Shown here: positions 54,111 to 62,547 of the stretch, piece by piece | Position numbering within the stretch: position 1 is the first letter of the stretch | Layout: every line of letters starts with the position of its first letter | Source of the DNA: Spirirestis rafaelensis WJT71-NPBG6 | Lineage (GTDB): Bacteria > Cyanobacteriota > Cyanobacteriia > Cyanobacteriales > Nostocaceae | Direction: 5' to 3' | NCBI GenBank assembly: GCA_019359015.1 | Contig: JAHHID010000034.1 | Location: forward strand, 1-64,000 | Length of the DNA: 64,000 nt | Program-made: the position numbers and the translations under genes | The notes under the pieces: generated by a model | The model's input: only the letters and a program-made list of their open reading frames with translations | What the model was told of the DNA's origin: nothing | Databases searched by the model: none

Positions 54111-56327
54111 ATGAATTTCGTTTATTGTTCCAAAGGACACGGAAATCCTGCTGGTAGTAGCTTTTGTCTTCATTGTGGTGAAAAGCTAAATCAAAATCTG
54201 ATGAGTCAGGGTATCCAACCGGGACAAACTTTAGGCGATCGCTATATTATTGTACGTCTACTCGGTCAAGGAGGGTTCGGACGCACTCATTTAGCTGAAG
54301 ATATCAACCGCTTTCGGGAACTTTGTGTTTTAAAGGAATTCTCCCCCCAAGTTCAAACTCCCTACGTTTTACAAAAAGCCGAAGAACTGTTTCAGCGAGA
54401 AGCAACTGTTCTTTACAAATTGCAACATCCGCAAATTCCCCGCTTTCGAGAATTGTTTCGCAGCAACTTGGGCGGTAAAGAATATCTCTTTTTGGTGCAA
54501 GATTATGTAGAAGGGCAACCTTACAACGCTTTATTAAATACTCGCTTACAGCAAGGTTTGCGGTTTAGTGAAGCCGAAGTGCGTCAATTGTTGCTGCAAC
54601 TTCTGCCAGTTTTAGATTATATCCACTCTTTGGGAGTTATTCACCGGGATATTTCACCCGATAACTTAATTCTTCGCACCGCTGACCAATTGCCAATCTT
54701 AATTGACTTTGGCGGGGTGAAACAAGTCGTCGCAGCCGTCGCTTCAGAATATTACCAAAACGGTGCAGGTGCGGCTACACCAGCCGCAACGCTACTCGGT
54801 AAGGTGGGATACGCGCCCTCAGAACAGATGCAAACCGGGCTGGTGTCGCCTCACAGCGATTTGTATGCTTTAGCCGCAACCGTGTTAGTTTTACTGACAG
54901 GTAGACAACCGCAAGATTTAATTGATACTCATACGCTAACTTGGCAATGGCGACGCGAAGTTAGTTTAAGCCCGAATTTGGGACAGGTGTTAGAAAGAAT
55001 GCTATCACCTAGACCAAGCGATCGCTTTCAATCTGCGCGGCAAGTATTAGAAGCATTAAAGACATCACCTGTCAACTATCCGCCCACTCAATATCCTCCG
55101 ACCGAATCAACATCTGCCACCGTAGCAGTAGCCCCCCCTCCCCCTCTCTCCCCCTTGCCCCCAACCCCACTTCGTGGGGACCCCAAAGCCCCCACTCCTC
55201 CGTCCCCCGATATTCCTCAACCACAAAATTCGTGGACATCAGGAAAAAGCTTGCTGGTAGGATTGGCGCTAGCTGGGGTTGTTGGTATTGGTTGGTTAGG
55301 AACAAACTTGATACTGTCTCGTGGCGGAGATTCTTCACAAGATACGTCGCAACCTACACCCGACGTTACACCAAGCAATAATCAGCCAACCGATCCGCTA
55401 GCGCAGTACTCACCAGAAGAACGCGCACGAAAAGAAAGATTACGCGATCGCCGTGAACAATTAGGTATAGATTCCAATTTTTATGTTAACTTGGTAAATC
55501 AAGTCTTTTGGGAGAGAAATCCCAGCTTAAAGGGACGCAAACTGAGCGATAATCCTGAAGATGACAGCTTGCGGGCTGAGTGGGATAAAACAGCCGCCGA
55601 ATTGTTAGATAAGCTTGCGCCACTGAGTAGAAATGCACGTCAGCAATTAGGAAATTATACAGCAGCACAACGCGATCGCTATAAAGCCCAAGTCAATAAA
55701 ATCAACGTTGGTAGTCGTTCTTTGTATGATTTGGGCGATGCGGCATTTTATCAGCAATTTCCCGAACAGCGCGGTAAAAATTTTACAAATACACCCATCG
55801 GACAAGTTTGGCAAGGATTTGTTAGTGATAAAGTTCAGGCGATCGTTTCAGGTAGAGCTTTTGAGAAACTTGTATTTGATCAAGGTGCTAACGGCAAAAC
55901 TGTTAGCGGTACTCTCAAAGCTGCTGATGGCAAAGTATTTATTGCTGAACTTGCCAAGAATCAATTCATGGATATTAAACTACAAGCAAATTCGCAAGTT
56001 TTGCTATCAGTTTATTCACCTTCTGGCAAAATCAAATTTTTAGAAGATTCTACAAAACGTTCATTATCTACTGAACTTTCAGAAGACGGATATTATGAGT
56101 TTGTCGTCGTTTCCACAGCATCAAAACCACTAGATTATAAACTTAGCATCACCGCCGAAAATCCCGCACCAACGCCAATACTCACACCGACACCCACGGA
56201 AACTTCTACACCGATACCAACGCCAATATCAACGCCAACACCAACACCGACACCGACACCCACGGAAACTTCTACGCCAACATCCACACCGACATCGACA
56301 CCGACTCAGACTGAGACAAAACCTTAG
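54111..56327 (+). CDS. Zinc-ribbon Ser/Thr protein kinase with PT-rich tail
   Basis: The 738-residue product has an N-terminal zinc ribbon (Cys6, Cys19, Cys22) and a kinase domain (about 40-310; GQGGFGRTHLA, VLKEFS, VIHRDISPDN, DFGGVK). A Pro-rich linker (about 325-375) and a membrane helix near 382-402 follow. The duplicated module shared with the upstream kinase spans about 440-580. Next is a beta-sandwich-like domain (about 585-685; VSGTLKAADGKVFIAELAKN, PPC-like). The low-complexity Thr/Pro tail (about 688-735) is encoded by cgacaccg-type repeats. It is an enlarged paralogue of the preceding kinase. Confidence 0.88.
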   Translation: MNFVYCSKGHGNPAGSSFCLHCGEKLNQNLMSQGIQPGQTLGDRYIIVRLLGQGGFGRTHLAEDINRFRELCVLKEFSPQVQTPYVLQKAEELFQREATVLYKLQHPQIPRFRELFRSNLGGKEYLFLVQDYVEGQPYNALLNTRLQQGLRFSEAEVRQLLLQLLPVLDYIHSLGVIHRDISPDNLILRTADQLPILIDFGGVKQVVAAVASEYYQNGAGAATPAATLLGKVGYAPSEQMQTGLVSPHSDLYALAATVLVLLTGRQPQDLIDTHTLTWQWRREVSLSPNLGQVLERMLSPRPSDRFQSARQVLEALKTSPVNYPPTQYPPTESTSATVAVAPPPPLSPLPPTPLRGDPKAPTPPSPDIPQPQNSWTSGKSLLVGLALAGVVGIGWLGTNLILSRGGDSSQDTSQPTPDVTPSNNQPTDPLAQYSPEERARKERLRDRREQLGIDSNFYVNLVNQVFWERNPSLKGRKLSDNPEDDSLRAEWDKTAAELLDKLAPLSRNARQQLGNYTAAQRDRYKAQVNKINVGSRSLYDLGDAAFYQQFPEQRGKNFTNTPIGQVWQGFVSDKVQAIVSGRAFEKLVFDQGANGKTVSGTLKAADGKVFIAELAKNQFMDIKLQANSQVLLSVYSPSGKIKFLEDSTKRSLSTELSEDGYYEFVVVSTASKPLDYKLSITAENPAPTPILTPTPTETSTPIPTPISTPTPTPTPTPTETSTPTSTPTSTPTQTETKP

Positions 56328-56357
56328 TGGTCTGCCAAATTGATTATAAGGGGTTAA

Positions 56358-56391
56358 AGATCCCCGACTTCTTAAAAGTTGTCGGGGATCT
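56358..56391. repeat. Hairpin repeat agatccccgac...gtcggggatct
   Basis: An 11-bp perfect stem (56358-56368 with 56381-56391) lies between convergent genes. No T-run follows. A related stem ttcccgactt/aagtcgggaa occurs at 58480-58506. It may act as a bidirectional terminator or be a dispersed repeat. Confidence 0.75.
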
Positions 56392-56444
56392 AAATACCTG
56401 CGACTCATCAAGATTAATGCTTACTACGAGTCATCAAAGTATAA

Positions 56445-58412
56445 TTACCGTCTTAGCGGAATGCGAAGTACTTGCCCAGGAACAAGTACAGTTGGGTCGG
56501 GTCCAATCACATCTCGATTAGCCTCGTAGATGAGATTTAACAGATTGCCATCTCCATCTCCATAAGCTCTCTCAGCTATCAAAAATAGATAGTCACCTTG
56601 TTGCACAAGATATGTTTGACCAGGTACGGGTGTAGTGTTTCCTTCCAGTATTGGAATGTAAAGTATCTGCCCTAGTATGAGCGAGTTAGGGTTAGGTCCA
56701 ATCACATTTTTGTTAGCGTCGTAAATTACTCTGAAGAAACTCTCATTACCGTAAGCTCTCTGAGCTATCTTCGACAGATCGTCACCTTGTCCCACAACAT
56801 ATGTTCTGCTAGGTATGGGTTGTTGAATTGGCGGGGTGGGGAAATTTCGAGGTTGGTTAGGCAAGTTCTTCAGGAAACTGATACTTGGCGAGAAAAAGTA
56901 CTCACCCCCCTTGAGTGTGACAAAATTTGCAAAGTTGACATCGACTTTCTTGGTTGGTTGATCCCGCTCTTTTAACCAATTTTGGGGTGGCTTCGGCTCT
57001 TCTTTAATCAGGGGGTCACTCTGACCAGGTAAGCTTTGACCACTTACTGCATCCAATCCGGTCTTGTCGTAATTTTTATTTTCTACATTGCGGGACTTGG
57101 ACATATCGGGTTCAAGGAATCTGGGATTGTTGCTCCAGAACCGTTGAATAAACTCAAACTGTTCCCAGATATCAGACTGGTAGCACATGAATAGCAACCC
57201 AACACCACCCTTAGGTAGATTATCGAGGTTGCCAGAGAAGTTGCTGAGTAGTCCATAGGTCATTCCGCGCCGCGCAATGCGATGTCCAAGCTCCTGATCT
57301 TTGCTTTGGGCAAAAGGTCCACCTTTTCTGACCGATTCGTTTCGGGGATTGGTCGTGCGAAGATGCGACTGGAATGGGCATTTTAGTCCAGCAGGATCGC
57401 TAGAATAGCTAAAGTTATTTAGGTTAGTACCCCCGTCACTGGACTTGATAACAAGTGGAGTGCCATCTTCAAAACGTCCCACTGCCATTGCACCAGCCAG
57501 CTTAGGAGAAATCCCTAATGCTTGACCCAAGGCAACTTCAGCCTTTTTGAATCCTTGAACATTTTGCTCAAGTTTGCGAAAGACAAGAAAACTACCAAAG
57601 CTAACATTTTGAGTGCCAAAAGGATCTGGAATCAGGACAAGATTGAGTGGTGCGCTGAAAAGTTTTTTAGCGGTTTCGCCTTCTTCCAGGTCTACATCTT
57701 GCTTGAAAAAGAGCGGTTTACCGATACCATCTGTAAAGCCAAAATGCTCAACAACACTCTTTTCTGGAGAATTTTGAAACTCTCGACGTACCGTATTGGC
57801 TCGTTCGATAGTGGCTATCGTCGCAATATCCTTCAGATTTTGAAGAATTTCTGATTCTTTATTACTCAGATCTGTTGGATTGTTAGCTGCAATGATTACC
57901 AACGCATCAATTTCCGGCTGGAATCCTGGCTCCCAAGCGCTAACTGGCGGGTCTATAAGTGCGTACTGTCGCGTCTTCATACCGTTTTGGAAGACATCAG
58001 CGTAGTCATTGTTAAGTTGGTTTTCGGTAGGGTTAGGTTTTGTTCGTTTTTGAAGATTGGCACCTTTCGGTTGAATAGAATCAGGGAAACCTAGTTTTTC
58101 GTAGCCTGAGGAAGATAAAGAGAAGTGTACAAATAGACCACCATCAATTTTTTTCTCCCTCCAAGCAACAGCATCATCTAACTGCTTTTTGGCTGATGTA
58201 ATATTTTGAGCGGCAAATTGAGCGATCCATTGCCTAAGTGCAACAATTTTTTCTGGATTTTCCCTGGTATTGGGAAAAGTTAAGAAAATCTGTACAGAGT
58301 TGTTTCTTCCATGTGGTTTGAGAATGTTGCCTTGCAAGTCTTGAAGAACATCTTGATATTCTTGTTGGGTATGGTCAATTGGTGCTTTGTTGGAATTGAG
58401 GTCTAATGGCAT
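56445..58412 (-). CDS. DyP-type heme peroxidase with two C-terminal LysM domains
   Basis: The 655-residue product has the DyP core with GFTDG at 225-229 (catalytic Asp228) and proximal heme ligand His350 in CPFQSHLRTTNPR. The distal LLFMCYQSDIWEQFE segment is typical of the family. After a Pro-rich linker, two LysM domains follow at about 537-588 and 600-652, each with the G-D-x-L-x-x-I-A-x-R-A-Y-G pattern. LysM domains bind peptidoglycan or chitin-like glycans. I see no signal peptide, so either export is non-classical or binding occurs after lysis. An aggtatttctggag ribosome site lies upstream of the ATG. It is the last gene of the cluster with the GMC-DUF1080 fusion. Confidence 0.88.
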   Translation of the reverse strand: MPLDLNSNKAPIDHTQQEYQDVLQDLQGNILKPHGRNNSVQIFLTFPNTRENPEKIVALRQWIAQFAAQNITSAKKQLDDAVAWREKKIDGGLFVHFSLSSSGYEKLGFPDSIQPKGANLQKRTKPNPTENQLNNDYADVFQNGMKTRQYALIDPPVSAWEPGFQPEIDALVIIAANNPTDLSNKESEILQNLKDIATIATIERANTVRREFQNSPEKSVVEHFGFTDGIGKPLFFKQDVDLEEGETAKKLFSAPLNLVLIPDPFGTQNVSFGSFLVFRKLEQNVQGFKKAEVALGQALGISPKLAGAMAVGRFEDGTPLVIKSSDGGTNLNNFSYSSDPAGLKCPFQSHLRTTNPRNESVRKGGPFAQSKDQELGHRIARRGMTYGLLSNFSGNLDNLPKGGVGLLFMCYQSDIWEQFEFIQRFWSNNPRFLEPDMSKSRNVENKNYDKTGLDAVSGQSLPGQSDPLIKEEPKPPQNWLKERDQPTKKVDVNFANFVTLKGGEYFFSPSISFLKNLPNQPRNFPTPPIQQPIPSRTYVVGQGDDLSKIAQRAYGNESFFRVIYDANKNVIGPNPNSLILGQILYIPILEGNTTPVPGQTYLVQQGDYLFLIAERAYGDGDGNLLNLIYEANRDVIGPDPTVLVPGQVLRIPLRR

Positions 58413-58479
58413 TATTTACTCCAGAAATACCTTGTGTGTTTTTCGATTAAGCGATCGCTTTCTTGCTGTTATGGTTAGA

Positions 58480-58506
58480 TTCCCGACTTATTGAAGAAGT
58501 CGGGAA
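58480..58506. repeat. Hairpin repeat ttcccgactt...aagtcgggaa
   Basis: A 10-bp perfect stem (58480-58489 with 58497-58506) and 7-base loop lie in the spacer between the interrupted small gene and the DyP gene. It is related to the 56358-56391 element. Confidence 0.75.
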
Positions 58507-58538
58507 GGAACGCAAGGAGCGATCGCACTAAGAGTGTT

Positions 58539-58820
58539 CTAATTGAGGTCTTTGATTAAATCGCAACTCAAAGATGGCTCTACCTTGGCAGAATCCATAT
58601 TCGAGGTGATGCTGACGACCACGCAACGCTGATTGGTTGGATTGACTCCACTTGGGTCTAACGTTGCCAAATCAACTTTGTAATAAATGGTGTTGTTCCT
58701 TCCGAATGATGGCTAACCTCGTCGGATTTGTAGGATTGCCTCTTTCTCACCGAGTACTGTTGATGCCACCTCAACACACTTCTCGATTAAGCGATCGCGC
58801 TGTACTGTGTCCTTAGTCAT
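58539..58820 (-). pseudogene. Small gene interrupted by one in-frame TAG, inside the oxidoreductase/peroxidase cluster
   Basis: On the minus strand the ATG at 58818-58820 opens a frame MTKDTVQRDRLIEKCVEVAS that runs 35 codons to a TAG at 58713-58715. It continues in the same frame as PSFGRNNTIYYKVDLATLDP... to a stop at 58539-58541. The full span is 93 codons with one nonsense codon and no frameshift. The second half reads like ordinary protein (NQRCVVVSITSNMDS). It starts 17 bases after the GMC-DUF1080 stop, so it belonged to the same operon. The TAG could come from a Gln or Trp codon by one base change. No family recognised; readthrough or a sequencing error are alternatives. Confidence 0.65.
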
Positions 58821-58837
58821 GGTTATTTATCTTTTAA

Positions 58838-61393
58838 TTACAATTCTTTAATCCGAATGTTGCGGAACTGAACGACCTCGGTATGGCACTGCAAGCCAAT
58901 GAAACCTTCTGAACGCTTCTTCTTACCGTCGCTGGGATCGGCAAATCCTAGGAGTTCCGGGAAGGTTCCTGCACTAACCAATTGGTTATTCAGTTTGACT
59001 TCAATCTCATTGCCTTGAACTGTGATTTCATAGCTGTTCCAGTAGCTTGGATTACCAGAGTTGCGGGGGCTGATTACCTTAGCAGCCCATCGTTGAGCGG
59101 GGAAAACCTCGTATACTGCACCCGTCTTGTGTAAGGGGCTACCGTAGATGTTATTGGGAAAGTCGTTACCGCGCTCATCGATTTGGATTTCGGTGCTGGA
59201 GTGATAGAAGTTATCCTTATCATCAAGAGCCTTAGGTTCTGGTGTTCGCAGGAAGATACCAGAATTAGCTTCGATGTCAAAGGCTTTCCATTCCAACTTC
59301 AAGATGAAATCCTTGAATTGTTTGCGAGTAAACCAGAGAACACCAAGTCCGACGCTCTTATCACCAACACCTGCACCTAGAACTGGGATACTTTGATTTT
59401 GCACATCAAAGAAGTTTTGGCTACCTGATGTTGCTATTTCCCAGCCATCAGTCTTGAAGTTGCCGCGATAAAGGGTTTCAAAGCCTTGTTCTTCGCCAAC
59501 ATTCGCAACTTCGGTGTAGCGTTCAATAATTGAGCGAGCAATCTTACGAGATAGGGTTAGTCCTGTGGGCACTGGATTGGCTGAACCAACAGTGGGGAAA
59601 ATCGACTGATCTACACAGTAGGCATTAGATACGTGGTGGAAACGACCATTAACATCTGTGACGGATTTGGTGTAGTCAGTGCCCATCCAGAGGGTGCCAG
59701 ATTCATGATAGGTAGTTCCAGATGGATCTTCGCCTCCACCAAAGAAATGAATTGGAGCGTTATCATCGCGACTGGTTGCACTGCCTGGGGGCTGGTTAGC
59801 TAACGCCTCAATGAAGGCAAAAGCTGCTTGAGCCTGAGCCACTCGAACAGCTTTGTCATCAGGCGTTTCAACTAAATTTACAAAGGCTTTAGGTATCCGC
59901 AGGGGCTGACCGTTCTCAAAGTAGACATCATCGCCAGTGCCGCCGAAAGGATTAACACTCATCCAACTGACGTTGTTATTGCTATCAATGGGGCTGGTTC
60001 TGTAGCCAAAAGTTTCTCCAGTGGTGCGAATGCCGATAACAACTCTGTCCCCCAGACCTTTCTGGGCTTCGAGAATCGACTGCACATCATCTAAATTGGG
60101 TATCATCCGGTACAGAAACTCTTCTGGATTGTCAGCGGCACCGGGGAAGGCTCCTGTATTCACATTGGGAGCAGCATAAAATTGAAAATGGAATTGCCCT
60201 GCTCCCTGTGATGTCTGAGTTGAACCTTGAACATGCAACGCAGCAGTCCTCAAAGTGGTATCAGTTGCTGTGATTCCTAGGGCATTTCGGGAGACTTTCC
60301 AGACAAAATTACCACGAACGTGGGACATCAGGTTTCGCCCCATCAACTCTCCACCAGGCGCTAATTGACGGGGACGAGGGAAGGAATTTAAAGCTAGGCG
60401 TGTGGAGTTGATAGTATTGCCAGCGATGATCACCATAGCACTGGGCTTGAGATTCAACCTCACCACACGAGCTTTGCTCTTATCCTTTGGCGCAGAGGGA
60501 TCGACCAGAGCAACCACAACCTGGGTTACAACGCCATTGACTGTTTCTAGTTTGATAACTTCAGCGTAAGGAACCAGGAATAGCTTACTTGATAGATCTC
60601 CTTTCTCTTTGGCTTCGCGGATGGAGTCGAGCAGTAAAGGTAGGCTGCTGAACTTATCGATGCTGAACAAGCCAGAAACCGGTGACTCACCCTGCACGGC
60701 GATTGGCGGTGGCAGTACTGCTTTGAGAGATGGGACACGCTGCTTTTCGATAATGTCCTTGCCGCTTTTGAACAACGCATCATACAAAGAGCCCTTGATA
60801 AAGTCTTGGACAGGATAGGCACCGATTTCTCGCTCAATAAACTCATATCCATCAGATACAGACCCATCTGGCTGAGTTTTGCGGAATAGATACTCCTGAA
60901 CATCCTTAGGCCACAGCCTATCGCCATTTTCATCGACTTTCTCAACATCAGCATCGACTAAACGTGGTGTCCATCCTCCCCAGAAGAGTGATTTGCCACC
61001 TATACAGCGATGGTGTTGGACAAAAGAAGAACCCCGCACTTGACCTGGATCAACCAAGTTTTCTTCCACAAGCGAACCGATATCGCCTACACGAGTTAAG
61101 TTTTGAACATGTTCGCTAATCAGAAATGGACCAGACTCTAAAACCAAAACTCGTGGGGCTTGGTCTGGATTTGCCGTCCGGCGACCAAACTCGAATAGCT
61201 TGGTAGCGGTGTATGCACCATACATCCCTGAGCCAATTACCACCGCGTCGAACTCACCACCTGCTTGTGCTGCTAGAATTTCTTCCCAGGTATTGCAAAC
61301 GAAACGAGCGATCGCATCTATTGAGAATGTCGTTCTTTGGATGTCTGGAAGCTGAATTTGTTGTCCAGAATCTACTAATTTATTCAATGGCAT
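58838..61393 (-). CDS. GMC oxidoreductase fused to DUF1080 (3-keto-glycoside hydrolase-like) domain
   Basis: The 851-residue product has two parts. Residues about 45-630 form a GMC flavin oxidoreductase: FAD motif AVVIGSGMYGAYTATKL (GSGMYG at 54-59), CIGGKSLFWGGWTPR, the active-site segment HESGTLWMG (His563), and ANPVPTGLTLS (Asn606). Residues about 638-851 match DUF1080: LYRGNFKTDGWEIA, EWKAFDIEANSGIFLRT, SSTEIQIDERG, and WNSYEITVQGNEIEVKLN. DUF1080 members include enzymes cleaving 3-keto-disaccharides, and GMC enzymes include glycoside 3-dehydrogenases. The fusion suggests oxidation then cleavage of a glycoside in one chain. No signal peptide seen. It is the first gene of the cluster. Confidence 0.88.
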   Translation of the reverse strand: MPLNKLVDSGQQIQLPDIQRTTFSIDAIARFVCNTWEEILAAQAGGEFDAVVIGSGMYGAYTATKLFEFGRRTANPDQAPRVLVLESGPFLISEHVQNLTRVGDIGSLVEENLVDPGQVRGSSFVQHHRCIGGKSLFWGGWTPRLVDADVEKVDENGDRLWPKDVQEYLFRKTQPDGSVSDGYEFIEREIGAYPVQDFIKGSLYDALFKSGKDIIEKQRVPSLKAVLPPPIAVQGESPVSGLFSIDKFSSLPLLLDSIREAKEKGDLSSKLFLVPYAEVIKLETVNGVVTQVVVALVDPSAPKDKSKARVVRLNLKPSAMVIIAGNTINSTRLALNSFPRPRQLAPGGELMGRNLMSHVRGNFVWKVSRNALGITATDTTLRTAALHVQGSTQTSQGAGQFHFQFYAAPNVNTGAFPGAADNPEEFLYRMIPNLDDVQSILEAQKGLGDRVVIGIRTTGETFGYRTSPIDSNNNVSWMSVNPFGGTGDDVYFENGQPLRIPKAFVNLVETPDDKAVRVAQAQAAFAFIEALANQPPGSATSRDDNAPIHFFGGGEDPSGTTYHESGTLWMGTDYTKSVTDVNGRFHHVSNAYCVDQSIFPTVGSANPVPTGLTLSRKIARSIIERYTEVANVGEEQGFETLYRGNFKTDGWEIATSGSQNFFDVQNQSIPVLGAGVGDKSVGLGVLWFTRKQFKDFILKLEWKAFDIEANSGIFLRTPEPKALDDKDNFYHSSTEIQIDERGNDFPNNIYGSPLHKTGAVYEVFPAQRWAAKVISPRNSGNPSYWNSYEITVQGNEIEVKLNNQLVSAGTFPELLGFADPSDGKKKRSEGFIGLQCHTEVVQFRNIRIKEL

Positions 61394-61819
61394 GATGATT
61401 TATTCCCGATTATTAGTTTTCGGCACTTGTGAGGCTTTTTCCTGAGTACGCGATCAATTTTTGAGTAAGCAAAATTTACACAGAACTTTTCTGTGTCGCG
61501 CAGATATTGCCTTCTACGCCCTTACATTTAGCGCAGATAGGGAAATTGACATAAGTTCAGCGAAACGTATTCAAAGATGCGATTTTTTTCGCTCTCTTCT
61601 ACTTATCTAATTGGGGAAACTTTTTTGAATTATGCAGTTACTGGCAAATTTACAGCTAAAAATTTAGGAGAAAATATATAAAACTATGTTTTTTAGATAT
61701 TTAATAAATTAGCATCTACCAAAAGATAGATTTTAGCAGAATGCTGTTACTGAATATGAAAAAAATTACTGAAGGCACGAATTGGACTATTGCCAAAGCG
61801 CGATCGCTATTTTTGGCAT
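61394..61819. promoter_or_regulatory. Intergenic region upstream of the GMC-DUF1080 operon
   Basis: This 426-base AT-rich stretch separates the oxidoreductase cluster from the NUDIX gene and should contain the cluster promoter. No gene, RNA or clear operator was recognised. Confidence 0.4.
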
Positions 61820-62437
61820 TCAATCGAAATCCGTCGGTAAATTTGGATCGCGGTGATGTTGAAAAAATCGCGTAATTTGCCCTGGTGTGACGCGTCCGAG
61901 AGATAATTCGGGAATATTATCTTCTTCAAAAAATCCTACTTCCTCGGTTTCAATGCTTGCGGAAGGAGAACCCCCAACTAATTCACACAGAAAAAATAGC
62001 TTGTAAACGTAATGCACAAACGGTGGATGTCCTTGTCTATCTCTATCATAGACAGCCAAAACTTTTACAGCGCGAGTTAAATAACCGGATTCTTCAAAAA
62101 CTTCTCTAACAGTGACTTCACTTGGGGAATCACCAATATCAGCCCATCCACCAGGTAAAGTCCAACAGCCATCTGATCGCTCTTTAACTAACAATATCGT
62201 ATCGCCTTGAAAGACAGCTCCGCGCACATCAACTTTCGGAGTAGCGTAGCCGACATCACGGGCGAATAAATCCAGAATATAGCTGTGTTCTGTATTTGAG
62301 TAAGTCGCCATTATTTCCGCAGCAATTTCCCGCAATTGTTGAAAGCGCTGAATGTCAAAAGGATTTTCGGAATATGTCAAACCATTTTGAGCGATCGCTT
62401 CTAACTTTTGCGTCCATTCAAGCCATTTTGGTTCCAC
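61820..62437 (-). CDS. NUDIX hydrolase with N-terminal helical domain
   Basis: The 205-residue product has a helical N-terminal domain (about 1-65, EWTQKLEAIAQNGLTY) typical of a NUDIX subfamily. The NUDIX box GGWADIGDSPSEVTVREVFEESGY lies near 96-119 (given here as its key residues G, E and R-E-x-x-E-E-S-G). It should hydrolyse a nucleoside diphosphate linked to another moiety; the exact substrate is not predictable. It lies downstream of pgk on the same strand, separated by a 110-base repeat-containing spacer. Confidence 0.9.
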   Translation of the reverse strand: MEPKWLEWTQKLEAIAQNGLTYSENPFDIQRFQQLREIAAEIMATYSNTEHSYILDLFARDVGYATPKVDVRGAVFQGDTILLVKERSDGCWTLPGGWADIGDSPSEVTVREVFEESGYLTRAVKVLAVYDRDRQGHPPFVHYVYKLFFLCELVGGSPSASIETEEVGFFEEDNIPELSLGRVTPGQITRFFQHHRDPNLPTDFD

Positions 62438-62451
62438 AACAAATCAATTAA

Positions 62452-62476
62452 AAATTCAAAATTCAAAATTCAAAAT
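62452..62476. repeat. Heptamer array aaaattc
   Basis: Three tandem aaaattc units match the array at 33503-33528. A 12-bp inverted repeat (gtaaaaggtaaa at 62485-62496 with tttaccttttac at 62513-62524) follows and could terminate pgk transcripts. Confidence 0.75.
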
Positions 62477-62547
62477 GAAGAAAAGTAAAAGGTAAATAGA
62501 TTGTCTCTTACTTTTACCTTTTACCTTTTTACTTTTACCTTGTTTGA

